Source: Edolisoma coerulescens (Eukaryota > Chordata > Aves > Passeriformes > Campephagidae). From it: DNA of 64,000 nt. Shown one piece after another: positions 25,550-38,384 of the stretch. Numbering within the stretch: position 1 is the first letter of the stretch; each line of letters opens with the position of its first letter. The notes beneath the pieces are model-generated. The model had not been told where the DNA came from and did not search any database. It saw nothing but the letters and a program-made list of their open reading frames with translations. The stretch lies in contig VWZW01001682.1 of the NCBI GenBank assembly GCA_013397115.1, forward strand, positions 496,510 through 560,509. The letters are read 5' to 3'. The position numbers were made by a program, and so were the translations under genes.

Positions 25550-28500
25550 GAGATAATGAACATTCCGTTTTGAGAAATAAATCTCCCTGCACTCTGTGTT
25601 CTGGCTGTAAGAGCCTGAGTAGCAGAGCTCTTCTACGTTCCCAGCCCCGGCTTTGCTGCCGACTCAGCTTTCAATTTAGTCCTAGCATGATGGAAAATGA
25701 AAAAAGTCTTTCAAAAGCAGTAATTGTGTGTTTCTGGGGAGAGAGAACAAATTACTAAATCAAATTAGCATTACATTTCATTCCTAGACCCTAGGAGATC
25801 CAAGGATTTACATAATATACTTTCTTAAATTACGTTGTTAGTGTAAACATTAAGATTCTGCACAAAATCCCCGAGAAGTGATGCTGATGTCATCATGTAG
25901 TGTTTAAAACAAGAAAAAAAGGGAAGAAATGCCTTAGCTCCACATATAAACACATGATTGCACTATTTTTAAAAATAAAAGTGCAGGATTTAAATATATT
26001 CTGAATAATGTAATGTCATTAATCCATTCACTCTGTATGCTAGGAATACTTAAATTGTTTTTTCCTTTTCTGTCTTCACAGATGAAAATATTTGCTGTAG
26101 GGTGTTTCTGGCTGTGGAAGATGAAATCCAGGCCCCACATAAAGCTGGAAGAGTTACTACGGATTTCAATGGGGTCATCATTTGACTCCAAAAGGCTATT
26201 TTTTGAACCTAATTGACTTATATCAATAAGAGTTCTCAATATTACTCCATTTCCCACCCCAGATTTTCATGTCTAGTGATCTTCTCCTTATTCGTATCAC
26301 CAAATTCTCTGTAATTCTCTCACGCTTTATTGATTTCTTTTTTACAACACTAATTTATTATGTCTCCATGTGGGGCTCCACAGCCCATTACTCCCCTGTG
26401 GGCAGCTGTGCTCTCACGCTCTGCCACAACCAGCCAGGGGCACCAGGCTGCTGCCAGCTCAAGTTTTAAAATTCACTCTGACAAAACAATGGTGTAGGGA
26501 TCAAAATAAAATGAAAAAATGGCTTCCAAGTCTGGAGCATGTGCATTTGATAATTAATCAGAGTATAATGTAGAGAATGTCATTGTTAATTTTATAAGTT
26601 TCAGGTTCACCAAAGAGCTGCAAATGCTACCAGGAGAGATGAACTAAAATTGCATTTGTCTCCTAAGACCATGTAAAGGACAGTCAGTACCGCTGCAGTT
26701 GTTGCATTAAAACTACCCATTTGAGGAGCTAAGCCACAACAGCATAAAGAAATACACAGCTTATGTTTAATTCTTTATAATTTAATGATGGCTTGAAAAG
26801 CAGTACAAAACAAAGCCAGCATTGAAACCTCCACTAGTCCAAAAGCTTCATAACCCTAAAAAAATTGCTGTAGCATTGGGTTTTTTATTTTGGTTTATGC
26901 AGTTCTGTCAATCCTAGAATGCTCTGTATGTGTTTTCTGTGTTTCACACAACAAATGCTCCCCACAAATTTGTGCATGATATGCAATATATTCAGGAAAA
27001 CTAATTACTGGAGCAGAGTAGAAAGGAAAGTTATCTCTAAAGCCAGAGGGATAGAAACATTTTGTATAATGAGAGCTCACAGTCCACACACAATTTCTTT
27101 TATTTAACCTACCTGTGCAGAGAAGCCTATTATTTAAAAAGAAATAATAATTAGAAGAATAAATTCAGCAGCTGAAAGACATAGTAAAAATATGCAAACT
27201 GTGAAACATAAAGTTGCAGGTATTTTAAAACTCTTTTACTAACAATATTTGTGAAGTGTGCATTTAGACTTGTAGGATATTATGCCACCTTCTACTACCT
27301 GGCAAATGGGCATTTATATTAAAAGAGCATTGGGAAAAAATGGACAATGACCCTTCCTTCTTATCTTTTCTTTTAGCTTTCTTTTCTTGACAAGGAATGT
27401 GGAATTTGCATTTAAATTTCCTGGGGTTTGTCTGTTTGTCAACACCAAGGCCATCTCTGTGATTTACAGGTTTTGCATTTAACGATTTTCTCAAACAAAA
27501 TGAAAAACTTTCCTTTTCAATTCTCCTTTTGAAATCTCCAGTACTAACATCAAATTTTAAGTTAATGCCTGACAAATGAAAGATGTGTGTTGATTTTTCA
27601 ATTCAGAGCTCTTTTGAAAAATAAATTAATTATTTATAAAAACCAAAATAAACCAAAACAGGATCACTTGGGAAAGCCTTCACTCATCGAGTAATTTGTA
27701 AGGATCAGCTGGAAAGATGAAGGAATATCTGCAATATCTGATTATACTCATATGAAAGACATAACCTATGCACTTTTTTTTCACTGTGTTGCAAAATATT
27801 TAATTTCCAGCTAAATTTTCTAGGGGTGCTGCTTATCTGCTGTTCTTTCTCAAAGCCTGAATTTTTAAATGAGGCAGACCCATTACCCAAGGCCTCGTCC
27901 TCTCTGCAGCTGATTCAAAACCCAGTGAAACTGAGGGGAGACAAAGAGTGAAGGTCAGACCTGCCACCTGCTCCGTGCAGGCACTGCCTCCCTGAGACCG
28001 AAGGAGCCACTCCACACCAGCAGGATAACCCCACACAGAGGCTGGGTTTAACTGGCATTTCAAAACTGTCTCAGTATTTGGATTTGAGAATATATATTTT
28101 GCATATCAATAGGTTTATTACTAATAGTGTATCAAACTGTATCCCGTGGGTAGCACTAGTTAAGCATTAATGCTAATCGAGAGCATTGGATTTAGTTCTT
28201 AGCTCACTTATGTTCCAAAAATATATTTCCATCTCAACACTTCCTTTTTTCTTTCTTACATTTCCCAAATGACCTTGCTCTTTCCCAAATGCTGTTGCAG
28301 TCTGCTCCATAGGACAGACAAGATCAGGATCATGGGCTGCTGTTAATCAAAAAGGTACAGACATGCCTTTGGTGGAAAAGGTCTGAGCACTGGGCAGCAC
28401 AAACGGACTCCTTTACTTAAGCCAAACCATGCAGATGCCCCTGGCAGGGCCTTTGGAAGTGTCTCAAATGCAGAGTGTAACTAAAAGTGCAGTACACTGG

Positions 28501-31299
28501 TCTGATTGCTTATTGGAAACGCTTTGCTACCTGCTTAGAATGAGCCCTGTTGACAAATTGAGTGCTACTGAATGAACGAGTTTGCACAGCCAACACCTGG
28601 AGATTTTGGCCATGCTCTTGCTCTGGAAGGTAGCATTGCATGGAACTGAGCAGACACAACACTGTAGTGCCAAGGGTATCCGGGAATATCCAGAACCCTG
28701 GGAGGACAGGTTTTGTGCCTGGGAGGACAGCATGTGCCAAGTATTTAAAAATCTTATAAGGTTGCTGTTAAAACTAGAAATATACCAAAATTATTGTTGA
28801 AGTCCTATTTAAATTCTATTCTGCACTGTTTTCCATTATGTTTGAAAACCTGGTAATAGTTTAGCAGCCTATCTAAGAAAAAAAAGTTACTTTTCTGCAA
28901 GTGGAAGTACTGACAACATTACGACAGCTGGGTGTCTGTTACCCTAAGCTGCATTGTACAGAGCTAAAATGGATCTTCCTACAGAAAGCTAATCAAGGTG
29001 GAAGAGAAAAATTGGGTTCATTAACAATCCCTGTCACTGAAAAGTCAAATCATTTTTCACTCTTTAGTTGAGTCCAATTACAGAGATATTGCTAGAAATT
29101 GTTTTTCTGTGACAGAGAGCTTTGACAGTGGTTTTTCTTTTTGGCACTTTGCTTATTGCTCACTCACATTGCACCCATTACTGAGTGGAGATTAACACCT
29201 GTTCCTGTTTTAACAGAAAATGATGGATGGTGCCATTACTGGCACAGCTCTCTGTGAACAAAATTAACGTTGTGTGCATTAACTTTGTAGTTGCAGCAAT
29301 TACCACAATTACTTTCGAATCACAGCTTGCACAGACCCTGCTCCAAAGCTGAAACACTGAAAACAACCATCCTTCCATTTTCTTGGAGAGGGTTGGAGGC
29401 AAAATGCAAGCTTGCTCCATGCCTCCCTCGAGCCAAGGGAAAGCCATAAAGCACCCCCCTCATTTTGCCCTCTCAGCTCGCGATTTTCATAACACTCCTC
29501 TCACATATATATAAGGTTCTCACATTTCAGTTTGTGGCTACATTTGACTCAAATATGAAATGGATATTTATAAAGCCTGAGTCAAATCTCCAGCGCTTAT
29601 CTGGATTTTTGAAACCTGACCCATGTGGCTAAGTTAATGGGCACAGTTGTATTTTGGCTTTAAATATATGTGTCAGTGGTACCACTCGATGTAATTCACC
29701 TCACCTGGTGTTGGCTGTTGGAGGTTTGAGTTCCAGGCTAAGCTGCTCATCAAGGTTCCCTCTAGAGCCATTGGGGACCAAGACATGTCACTCCAGCAAA
29801 GACAGGCTGCTGGCATTCACGGGATCAGCTGCCGTTCAGAGGAATCTATTTCTGTCCTGGACTATAGAGGGAGCCAGGACAGCTGGCTTGGACCAGGAGC
29901 CCAGCTGTGGTTTAGCAGTAAATTCACAGCCATCTGATGAGGAGAATTGCCATCCCCAGAGAGTCACTTACGGCCTTTGAGCTGGACCAGCCAGGTAAGC
30001 AGCTGTCTGTCCCACAGCAGCATGTTCTGCTGGATCCACCTCTCTAGCAAGGTAGAGAAGTCCCTGAAAGTAACTTTTCTTTTTCTCCTGCTAGCAGGCT
30101 GAGCTCCTTAAAGTGAGATGTACAAAACTCTTAGCCCACACTTTCTGAAATGTGATACTTAAAAATGGAGTTGTAAAGAGATCTAATAGTCTTTTACATT
30201 ATTAAATCTATAGCTAATAAAAACATTAATGAAAATTTTCTTTTCTGGTGCTAACTGTGAAACTCAACATCCTTTCTTTGTTTTGTGGTGAGACCAGAAA
30301 AAATAACTTTGGGATTTAATCTGATATAAAATGTTCTCTATCACCCTTTGCATAAAATTTTTTTTTCACAAATATATATATTTTCCAGAAAGAAAAAACC
30401 AAAACAATTCCCATATCACATTTCCACTAATTTTCCCCATTCATACAAACCAACCCTTATATCTTCCTGTTGAGAGCACTGTGTTTTCTTTTCTTTTTTT
30501 CTCTTTTTTTCCTAGTACATTTGCAGCATGTGGATCAAAGGTTTATGGATTCTTGTCTTTTCTTGAACCCACAAGCAAAGTAGCAACACAGCCAAGTTTT
30601 AAAAGTTTGCAAATCATTAAGAAACAAAACAGACAAAACACATGGTGTTCCCAAGAGACTTGAGACATGAAAGCATCTGTGTTGTGATGAACGTACACAA
30701 AATCTGTTGGGACTAGACTTAGTTGTTTAGTAGAGCCTGGAATGCACTATGATTCAGTTCTCCTGTTGCAACTTTCAGGAATCAGTCTATATATTTTGCC
30801 ACAAATCCCCCAAATGCTCTCTCTCTGCAATGGAATTGAACTTGTCCATTACTCTGGACTGAACCTCAAATTTTTGGGCACTCTGATCTCCACCCAGATT
30901 TTAAGTATGTGCCTCATAATACATGTACTACTTAAAACTGCAGAATTTTCCTAGGTTTTGGGCTCTTTACAAGCTTTATATGAAAAACTATGTTTATTGA
31001 AGTTAGGAGGGCTTTGCCACTGTGTTCAGGATTTCCTGTTGCTGTTTCCTTGCCATGGCCTCTGATGACAGACTGCTCCTGGTCTCCTTTCCTGTGTCTC
31101 TGCCTGACACTGGTTAGCCTGGCTGCCCACAGGAGCAGTGGCAGGCAGGAAGCTGAACGTGCTGTTTTGTGTTGCCCTCGTTTGCCACTCTGCCCACAAC
31201 CTGCTTTTCTCAGTGCCAGTCCTTTAATCAGGATATGCTGAGGGACTCAGCCAAGTGTCCTATGCAAGTCTTACACCTGTGTAGTTACCTTCATCACAA

Positions 31300-31480
31300 T
31301 GTTTGGCAAGACTTATTTTCCCATGTAGCCACCTTGACTGGCACCAATTATACTGTCATCCTTTAATTTTATACTAATTGAAGCCCTTATCAGCTTTTCC
31401 ATTATTTTTCTTAGGACCGATGCCAGAATAACTGGCCTGTAATTACCGTGATCCTCCTTCTTCCTCACTCTGGCTTCTGG
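31300..31480 (-). repeat. Old CR1 LINE fragment, reverse-transcriptase region, antisense
   Basis: The + strand reads TTGGCAAGACTTATTTTCCC, later CATCCTTTAATTTTATACTA, and then CCAGAATAACTGGCCTGTAA followed by TTACCGTGATCCTCCTTCTT. This is the reverse complement of the conserved reverse-transcriptase part of CR1 ORF2, so the element lies on the minus strand. It is diverged and shows no open frame. It may extend from about 31180 to 31520, with less certain similarity at the edges. Confidence 0.75.
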
Positions 31481-34400
31481 CAGCATTGCATATTTCTACT
31501 GTTCCCTAACAACCTTTGGGTTTATACTGCATGGACTCTTTGATATGAAAATATTCATCTCAAATAGAAGGATTTTAACAGTGACTTCCCAGACAATGTG
31601 ATGCAAGGGAGTTTATTATCTTTGGGCCATTGATTGTATCATCTTTTTTTGTCTTCAGATACTAAACAGTAGAGTGTGTGTGTATCTGCATGTGTCTGTT
31701 ACTGTGTATATTATTTCTTTCTTATCTATAGTATTAATAACACTGCTGTTTTAAACAATTCTTGTAATCTGTTCATACCATCTTAAAGAATTGCAAGGGA
31801 GACAATATACTCCTGAAAAAAAATTCCTATTTTTCTTAGCAACACATATTTCCCTAGATTTCTTTGTCATGTTTCTACATTTCTTTCATTGCTAATTTAT
31901 AGCACCACCGTTTAATTTGATATACATACGTGTAGGTCTATACAAGCAAGAGAAGGTTTTCCATGTTATACAGCAATATCGTGGTATGTTTAGGTGTCTT
32001 CTGCCCAAAAAAAGAGACATAATCACAAACATTGCTCATATGTAATCAAAGCATCAGAAAAGATGTTCTGACTGAATTTAATCCATTCTGTGCTGAATGG
32101 TGTTATTTTACAGCCCAGAGGATTTATTCTAGTGTGTTCGAGTAAAGACATAATAAGAATAATAAAACAAAATAAGATACCCTCCACTGAAACTCCTCTT
32201 TTTTTTTTCCTTTTCCATTGTCCTTTTTTCTCCCTGTGTTTAAACATGTTTAGCAATTCTACTTGTTCTTCTAAACTCATTCACTTTTCCTTCAAATGGT
32301 AAGTGTACATCTGTCACTGCACCAATGCACACCAACAGAGCAGCTTGAAGCTTCCCAATAACATCCTGAGAGCTGAAGCCTGCATTCTCAATTTACTGGG
32401 GTTTGGATCTCTCCTGTTTACTGCAGTTTCACAGGAGAATGATATTTTATAAACACCTGGTAATTTAATTAAAATAAGGAGCTGGATTTTTAACAAGAGA
32501 GTGGTTTTTTTTTTGGTTTGGCATTCAGAAATAAAACAGACGTTTATTGTGCTTTTTAAGGTTCCAGGAGATCTTGTCAAAGTTGTCTGGCTTGTACAGT
32601 TATTTTTATGTTACATCTAAGTGTATATTATTCTTTGTTTTCATGTATTAATGCATGTACATTATTTCATAAATGAGTTTTGTTTTCTTATTATGGAGCA
32701 GTACTTTTGGTAATTGCCCACAGCTCTGCATATAAATGTGCTCTACAAAGGTGTTTGGATTAAAGATGTCTGGCTGCAGCCTCATTAAACAAACTGTTAA
32801 TTAATCTCAAATATTATCTAGGATGCCAAAGGCTTTTCCTTTGTAGACAATATGGGTTTATCTGTGGAATCTCCAGCCACTGGGGCTTTCTCTCCTCCTG
32901 TATTTGCCAAGCCCATGGAGTTTTTTCCCCATACAGAGCACTGGCTGTTGTGGCACAAGTGCAGCCAAGAACTAAAGCCTTTCCCTGCAGCTCTGAGCTG
33001 CCAGACTGTGTTCCCCACCTGGGCTGGACTCCTGTCCTCACATTGTGGGATGCAGATCTCACCTTTATAGTTGCATCAAGGAAAAACACAAGATCAGCTT
33101 GTCTCATAGGACATCAGTCCTTTTCAAGCATTATTGTTAAAAGAGAACATTTGTTAAGAAAGGAAAGCTCCAGGAATAGTTGCCATTCTCACAAAATTCT
33201 TCCCACTGGATCCTGCAGATTTCACCAATTCCTGATCTCTTGGCTCAGCTCTTACTACTGAATAAGGATGGACAAAACCAAGAGGGATCAGTCCTTAAAA
33301 CTTCTCAGAAGACAAAGTTTAGAGCTAGACTAACCATCTAGTGTGCCAGGCTCACTCTTAGTCAGATCCTGACCCTGGTTTTGCTAATTTAAACCTACTG
33401 CAAGAGTGTTGCCTTCAATAATGGTCTAACCAAGGAAATGACATTCTGAATTCTGACCTATTTTTCTTTATTACATCATCTCTGCTCTCTTTAATCTGCT
33501 TTGTCTCAGAGTATGTCTTCTCCTTTTGCATCAACTGAGTCCCATCTGCAGCTTTACTTCAGCTTTTGTTTGCCCCTGATCTTTTTCTCATCCTTCTAAT
33601 GAAAATACCAAAAGGTGGTAAAAAAGTGTTTTTTCTGGAATAAGCACAACTATCAAGAGAAGGAACGTTACAGTTCTTTCTGTCCCCTCTGATTTCAAAA
33701 ACAAACAAACAGAAAAAGCTATGGAGTGGTTAGTAGAGGAAAAAGGATAATTACAAGTGAGCCTAAATTCAGAATCATGAGTTTGAGCCAAGGCCCTCTG
33801 AGGACCATGAGAGTCTTTCCACCCACTTCAGAAGGATGTGGAGCACACCTCATCCTACCTACCTCACTGCTCAGCACAGCTTCGGGTAAGGGCCGTGTTA
33901 ACAACCCAGGGAAATGTTCTTGAAGGTTAAACCCACCTTATTTTCAAAGGGAAACTTTGACAAATTCTGCCAGACTCTGGGCCTTAATTAAAACACTGGA
34001 ACATTTCAAAGTGACAACTGTGTTAAGACTTTTTTCTTCCATATTCCTTCTTGGGTGGATCAAGTAAAGTGAAGTAAAAAACAGCGTCTCTGCTGGAAGT
34101 TTTTCTTTCATTCAGATGCCTACCCACACCCCAGGCACAGAGAGGAAAAAGGATTGCCTTGACCTCCTCAATATCTTATGAAGAACTACAGTTATTTATG
34201 CATTTTGCCCTGTTATTACACAAAGAACACGTCTGCTGTCTTTAAAAAAATATTATTGCCAGTCATACTGTCCCTGTGATGATCTCGTGTATCAGAACTA
34301 TATTTAGAAGCACTTTCTGGTCCAAATAAATGCAAAATGAGTCTGTAATTACAGTTTAAATCTAATTTAGTGAAAAATTGGCTACTCTGATCCACTATAA

Positions 34401-37400
34401 AGATTTCAGGTCTACTCTTGCTCCCCTTTTGACAGGACCAGCCACACATATTCTGCACCACTTGTGAAGTGGAGGTGGTGGCCCTTTGGTGTCATTGTGT
34501 CCTTTGGGTCAAGACAACTGGAATTTCCTGCTGTCATGAAAATAACTTTTTTTAAATAAACAAGTTTGAGGGTTGTTGTGTTCCAAAGCAATGACCATTT
34601 TCCAATGTTTCTGAGGAAATAGACATTGTGGAAGAATACTGGCTGGAAAGCAAAGCCCCATGGCACTGCCAAAGCACAACGTGCACGTGGGGGTGCAGAA
34701 AGGTTTGAGGGAGGTGACCTGGATCATACTGGCTGTGCTTCTTTCTGCCTTAACCCAATTTCCTTTCCAAAGTTCTAAGCCTGTGTGTGAGTTTTGAGTG
34801 CCCAGAATGCAGGTCTGATGGGCCACCTGGGGAACCCTGGGGAATTTCATCCTTCAGCTTTTTCCTCTTTCAGTATTGCATGCCATTCCCTGTATTCTTG
34901 AACTTTGTTCTGAATCTTGCAGATAGCAATGTATGTAAATGTAAATTTTTATACATTAAAAAAAAAATACTGGCTTGTATATAAGAATGTATTTAACTAC
35001 TTATATTTAGAATTATTTCATAGCATTAATCGAAATTTTCAAGCATTTGTCTCCGTTTGGATTCCCTTTATTCCATGTGCAGATTCACTATTTTCTTGAA
35101 TCAGGAAACCAAAAGAAAAATCAAGAGCAAATTTTTTTCTCATCTCACTTTATAGCATCATCTGATAAAATGGAAATTTCTGCTCCAGATAAACTGTACA
35201 AAAAGTGAGCCCTTTGCCAGAATCTCTAGAGTGCCTGTAAAATACTTAACAGGCAGTTTGTTTTGACAAAAGGATATCACCCCTAATTGCCAAATCTGTT
35301 CCAAACAAAGCTGGGAGAAGATGGGTGGGTAATATTTTCTGTCAGGAGTCAGGACTTTGGGAACTTCATTGTGAACCATCAGAATTAATTTTGAACTTTT
35401 TTTCTTATCAGTCACTGTTTCATGGATTTCATTATTTGCATGGGTTGCTTTTTTTCAACACCTTAAAGATGTTTGACTCATGGGGAAGTTGGATGTGACA
35501 GGAGAGTGTTTGGGAAGAGAACAGCTGAGCTGATCCCCACGAGGTGTGTGCAGGCTTGGACCAGCCCAGGCTGGACAGGGGCAGGGCTGGGCAGCACTGA
35601 CATTTCTGGCAGAAAGGTCTGGACCCAGCAGCAGAGATAAAACAAGGGTTCTTGGAGTTTTTGGAGTACCATCTGTCAGGAGTGATAAGTTTCTTCACCC
35701 TCTCGCACTGCCCACAAGGGTAGCATCTTCTGTTCTCTTTGTCTCCACTCCTTTACACTTTGTTTGGAACTCCTTTGAGTCTTGTTCCCCACACTCTTTT
35801 CTTTCTTCAGTACTGTGTTGCCTAGAAGTATTCTCTTCCTTTCTTAAAGGTCTTTGCACTTTTAACTGGAATTAATGGCATTTGGGTCAGACAGAGAGAA
35901 AACCGGATCCTTCCAGTTTAGGGAACAACTTTGTTGGCGTTGTAGAACAACCAGCCATGGGGATTGTTGAAATAAAGGGAGGCCACACACTCATCTCTGC
36001 CTGGATATTTTAAAGGCTTTATTTTCAAACAACTCTGTTTTTGGAGAAAAGAAAAAAACCACAGGATACACTTATGAGGGAAATAATTTCTAAAGCTGTG
36101 CCAGATCCCCAGCTCTTTCCTCTGGCCCAGCACTGAGAAGCAATCTTTAGGCTGCCTGCAGAGGACATCTGGTGATCCTGTGGTGTAGGGGAGTCATCGT
36201 GCTGCTTTAGCCACTTCAGGACATCTGCTCTTTTGAGCTTTTGGAGAGTGATGGGACACAGCCAGAATTTGCAGTATTTCGAAATAGATCTGTCAGCAGA
36301 ATTGTCCCTGGGGAATTTTATTCCTGTGGTGTAATTTCAGGTTGATCCTCTCTTTGCTGTTTTCAAATCAGCCAGAAAGAACCCAGTGTATCTCCAGCTG
36401 AGACCTCAGAGAGGAGTTTTCAAGCATCTTTTACCACCTCTGTGGACTCTGCCCAAAAAGTAAGGTTTCAGGCAGGAGAGACCTCTTCTGAACATTGAAT
36501 AAAATATTTTTCCAAGAAATGTCTTAGCCAATAATAAGGACAAGAATTGTGTAGCTTTATATCCAGCAGAAATCCAGAGCTAGGGATCATACCGAGCCAT
36601 TGAGAGCACGAGGCAGTTGGTACAACTCTGAACTCCCCTGGCCATGAGCTCCATGTGAGACGACTGCAAGTGCCTGATGTGCTGGTGATGTTTCTGTGCG
36701 TCAGAAATGCCAAAGCTCCAGCCATCAGCACTGCTCCCCTGTATCCTCCTGCCACCTTCTGCTCCATTATTCTTGGATTTCAAGCATCAAGGACTTGGTT
36801 GCACGGGGTTATGCTTTATTTGCTACAAAACATGTACATAGACTTGGTCTTACTGTTCCTACTTGAACAAAAAAAGCAGAGTAAATCATTCACAAATCCA
36901 TTTTGATGGAATGAGGAAGAGGTAAATCTGCCTGAAAAGTGGATGGATCATGAATCAGTCGCCTTCTCCCATTCTCTGCTGCCCTCTCTTTTGGTAAAGA
37001 TGGCCCAACCTTTACCAATAAGGTAATAAAAAGATAACATAAGATTAATTCATTTGGTATGATCTCAAGGGAGATGATATAGAATTTTCCATCCTCTCCC
37101 ATACTATATATAGCAGATGCTTAATTATACAATTTATTTTGTCACATTTCTAACAAACTATTCAATTTCATAAGTCTCATAAGTGCTTAAAACATAATGT
37201 GTTAATCAGGATTGATCCCCCCAAGAATCTGATGGTTTTGACTTCAAGATAAGTTAGCACTCATGGAGAACACACTGTAACTTCTGTATGGATGAGATGG
37301 ACTGGGACCTCTGGAATGGGATCATCTCTCTTTGCCCCAAGCTGAGTTGGTACGTACCAAAAAATTAAATCTGTTTTTATATTTATAATCTAGAATGCAG

Positions 37401-38236
37401 GGACAACGAGGGAGTCCAAGCAAAATTGTTAGGAGGATTGTGTCTGACGTGTATGATATTCATTTAAGCCTGTCCTAAACAGATAAAAATTCCTTGATTT
37501 TTTTTTAATGTATTTTCGTTATTATGCAAAAGAGTAGGTTAGCCCAAATAGGTATCAGGATGTTTTTAATGTGTCCATTAAACTACGACATTGAAATTAA
37601 AAGGAACAAAAGTTTGTGTAAATGTGAATTCCTCTTCAAGCATCTTAAGCACTGAGAAGTAAACTGAGCTGTGGAATAAGCCTGTGTAATGACCACTGCC
37701 TTCAGAAGAGATTTGTGTTGTTTATGCAGTCACTGAATTTGGGGCAGAATCATTTAATCCAGTAGATCTGATCTCCTGAAATCTGCTTTAGATTTAAGCC
37801 TCTTCTGCAGGTCTTCTAGGGACAGATACATTTCTAGAGACATAAACTGCAGAATTTTAATCACTTTTTAAGACTGATGGCACCAGTGATATGCATAATT
37901 CACGAGTTTCACATTGCAGACATGTTGAGGCAAATGAGCTGTTGCAAACATGTAACTGGTTACTGTGTACATACAAATCCAGAGTAAATAATGTTCATAC
38001 TTCATGCCCAGTGCAAAATGCCTTTTTGCTATTGAAATAAAAAGGCACTAAGAGATGGCCACTAAGAGGTACAAGGGTAATGGGTGGATTTCAGTATTTT
38101 TGTCATGATGGAGAACGCCACACATTTGCCTTTCCACAAGCCTTAATTTTTAAAATACATAAATATTAGAAGTGATTAGAATTTTAAATAGAAATGCATA
38201 TTTTAATGAAGATTCTCCTCTGTTTTCCTTCCTCAG
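31481..38236. other. Non-coding DNA upstream of the exon
   Basis: Unique AT-rich sequence with no recognised repeat or second exon. If the exon at 38237 is internal, at least its proximal part is intron. The pyrimidine-rich acceptor tract occupies about 38212-38236. Confidence 0.6.
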
Positions 38237-38384
38237 AATCCAAGATCCCTTTCCTGAATCGACTCACTAACACAGCAGAAGTTTTTGAAGCACTTCTTGT
38301 GCAAACCTCAACCATGAAAGAGAAGCAGTCACTTCTCAGGATCCTGAACTGCCTCAAGGAAAATGGCAACGTCAACATTTACAG
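38237..38384 (+). CDS. Internal coding exon of an unidentified vertebrate gene
   Basis: This is a 148-bp open segment with good splice signals on both sides. A pyrimidine-rich tract ends in CCTCAG just before it, and ACAG|GTGAGG closes it. The first two bases (AA) finish a split codon, 48 full codons follow, and the last two bases (AG) begin another split codon. The peptide starts SKIPFLNRLTN and ends ENGNVNIY. It is rich in Leu, Glu, Lys and Asn, carries no signal or membrane segment, and reads like a helical repeat or cytoplasmic domain. Third codon positions near the end favour C and G (CTG AAC TGC CTC AAG), unlike the AT-rich flanks, which suggests selection on protein. I do not recognise the gene. 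That it is an exon is well supported; any function would be a guess. It is presumably flanked by introns, with 2.6 kb to the next candidate exon. Confidence 0.8.

Larger units (their letters stand above)
20911..31299. other. Non-coding DNA with the LTR-like segment and simple repeats
   Basis: Apart from the antisense LTR-like segment near 22.3 kb and purine- or A-rich tracts at 25.0 and 25.5 kb, I see nothing recognisable. Frames here are short and lack splice-site context. Confidence 0.6.

Noticed and set aside
29654..29980. 108-codon plus-strand frame near a GTAAGC donor-like site
   Set aside because: The frame stops before the donor and the other frames upstream of the donor are interrupted.
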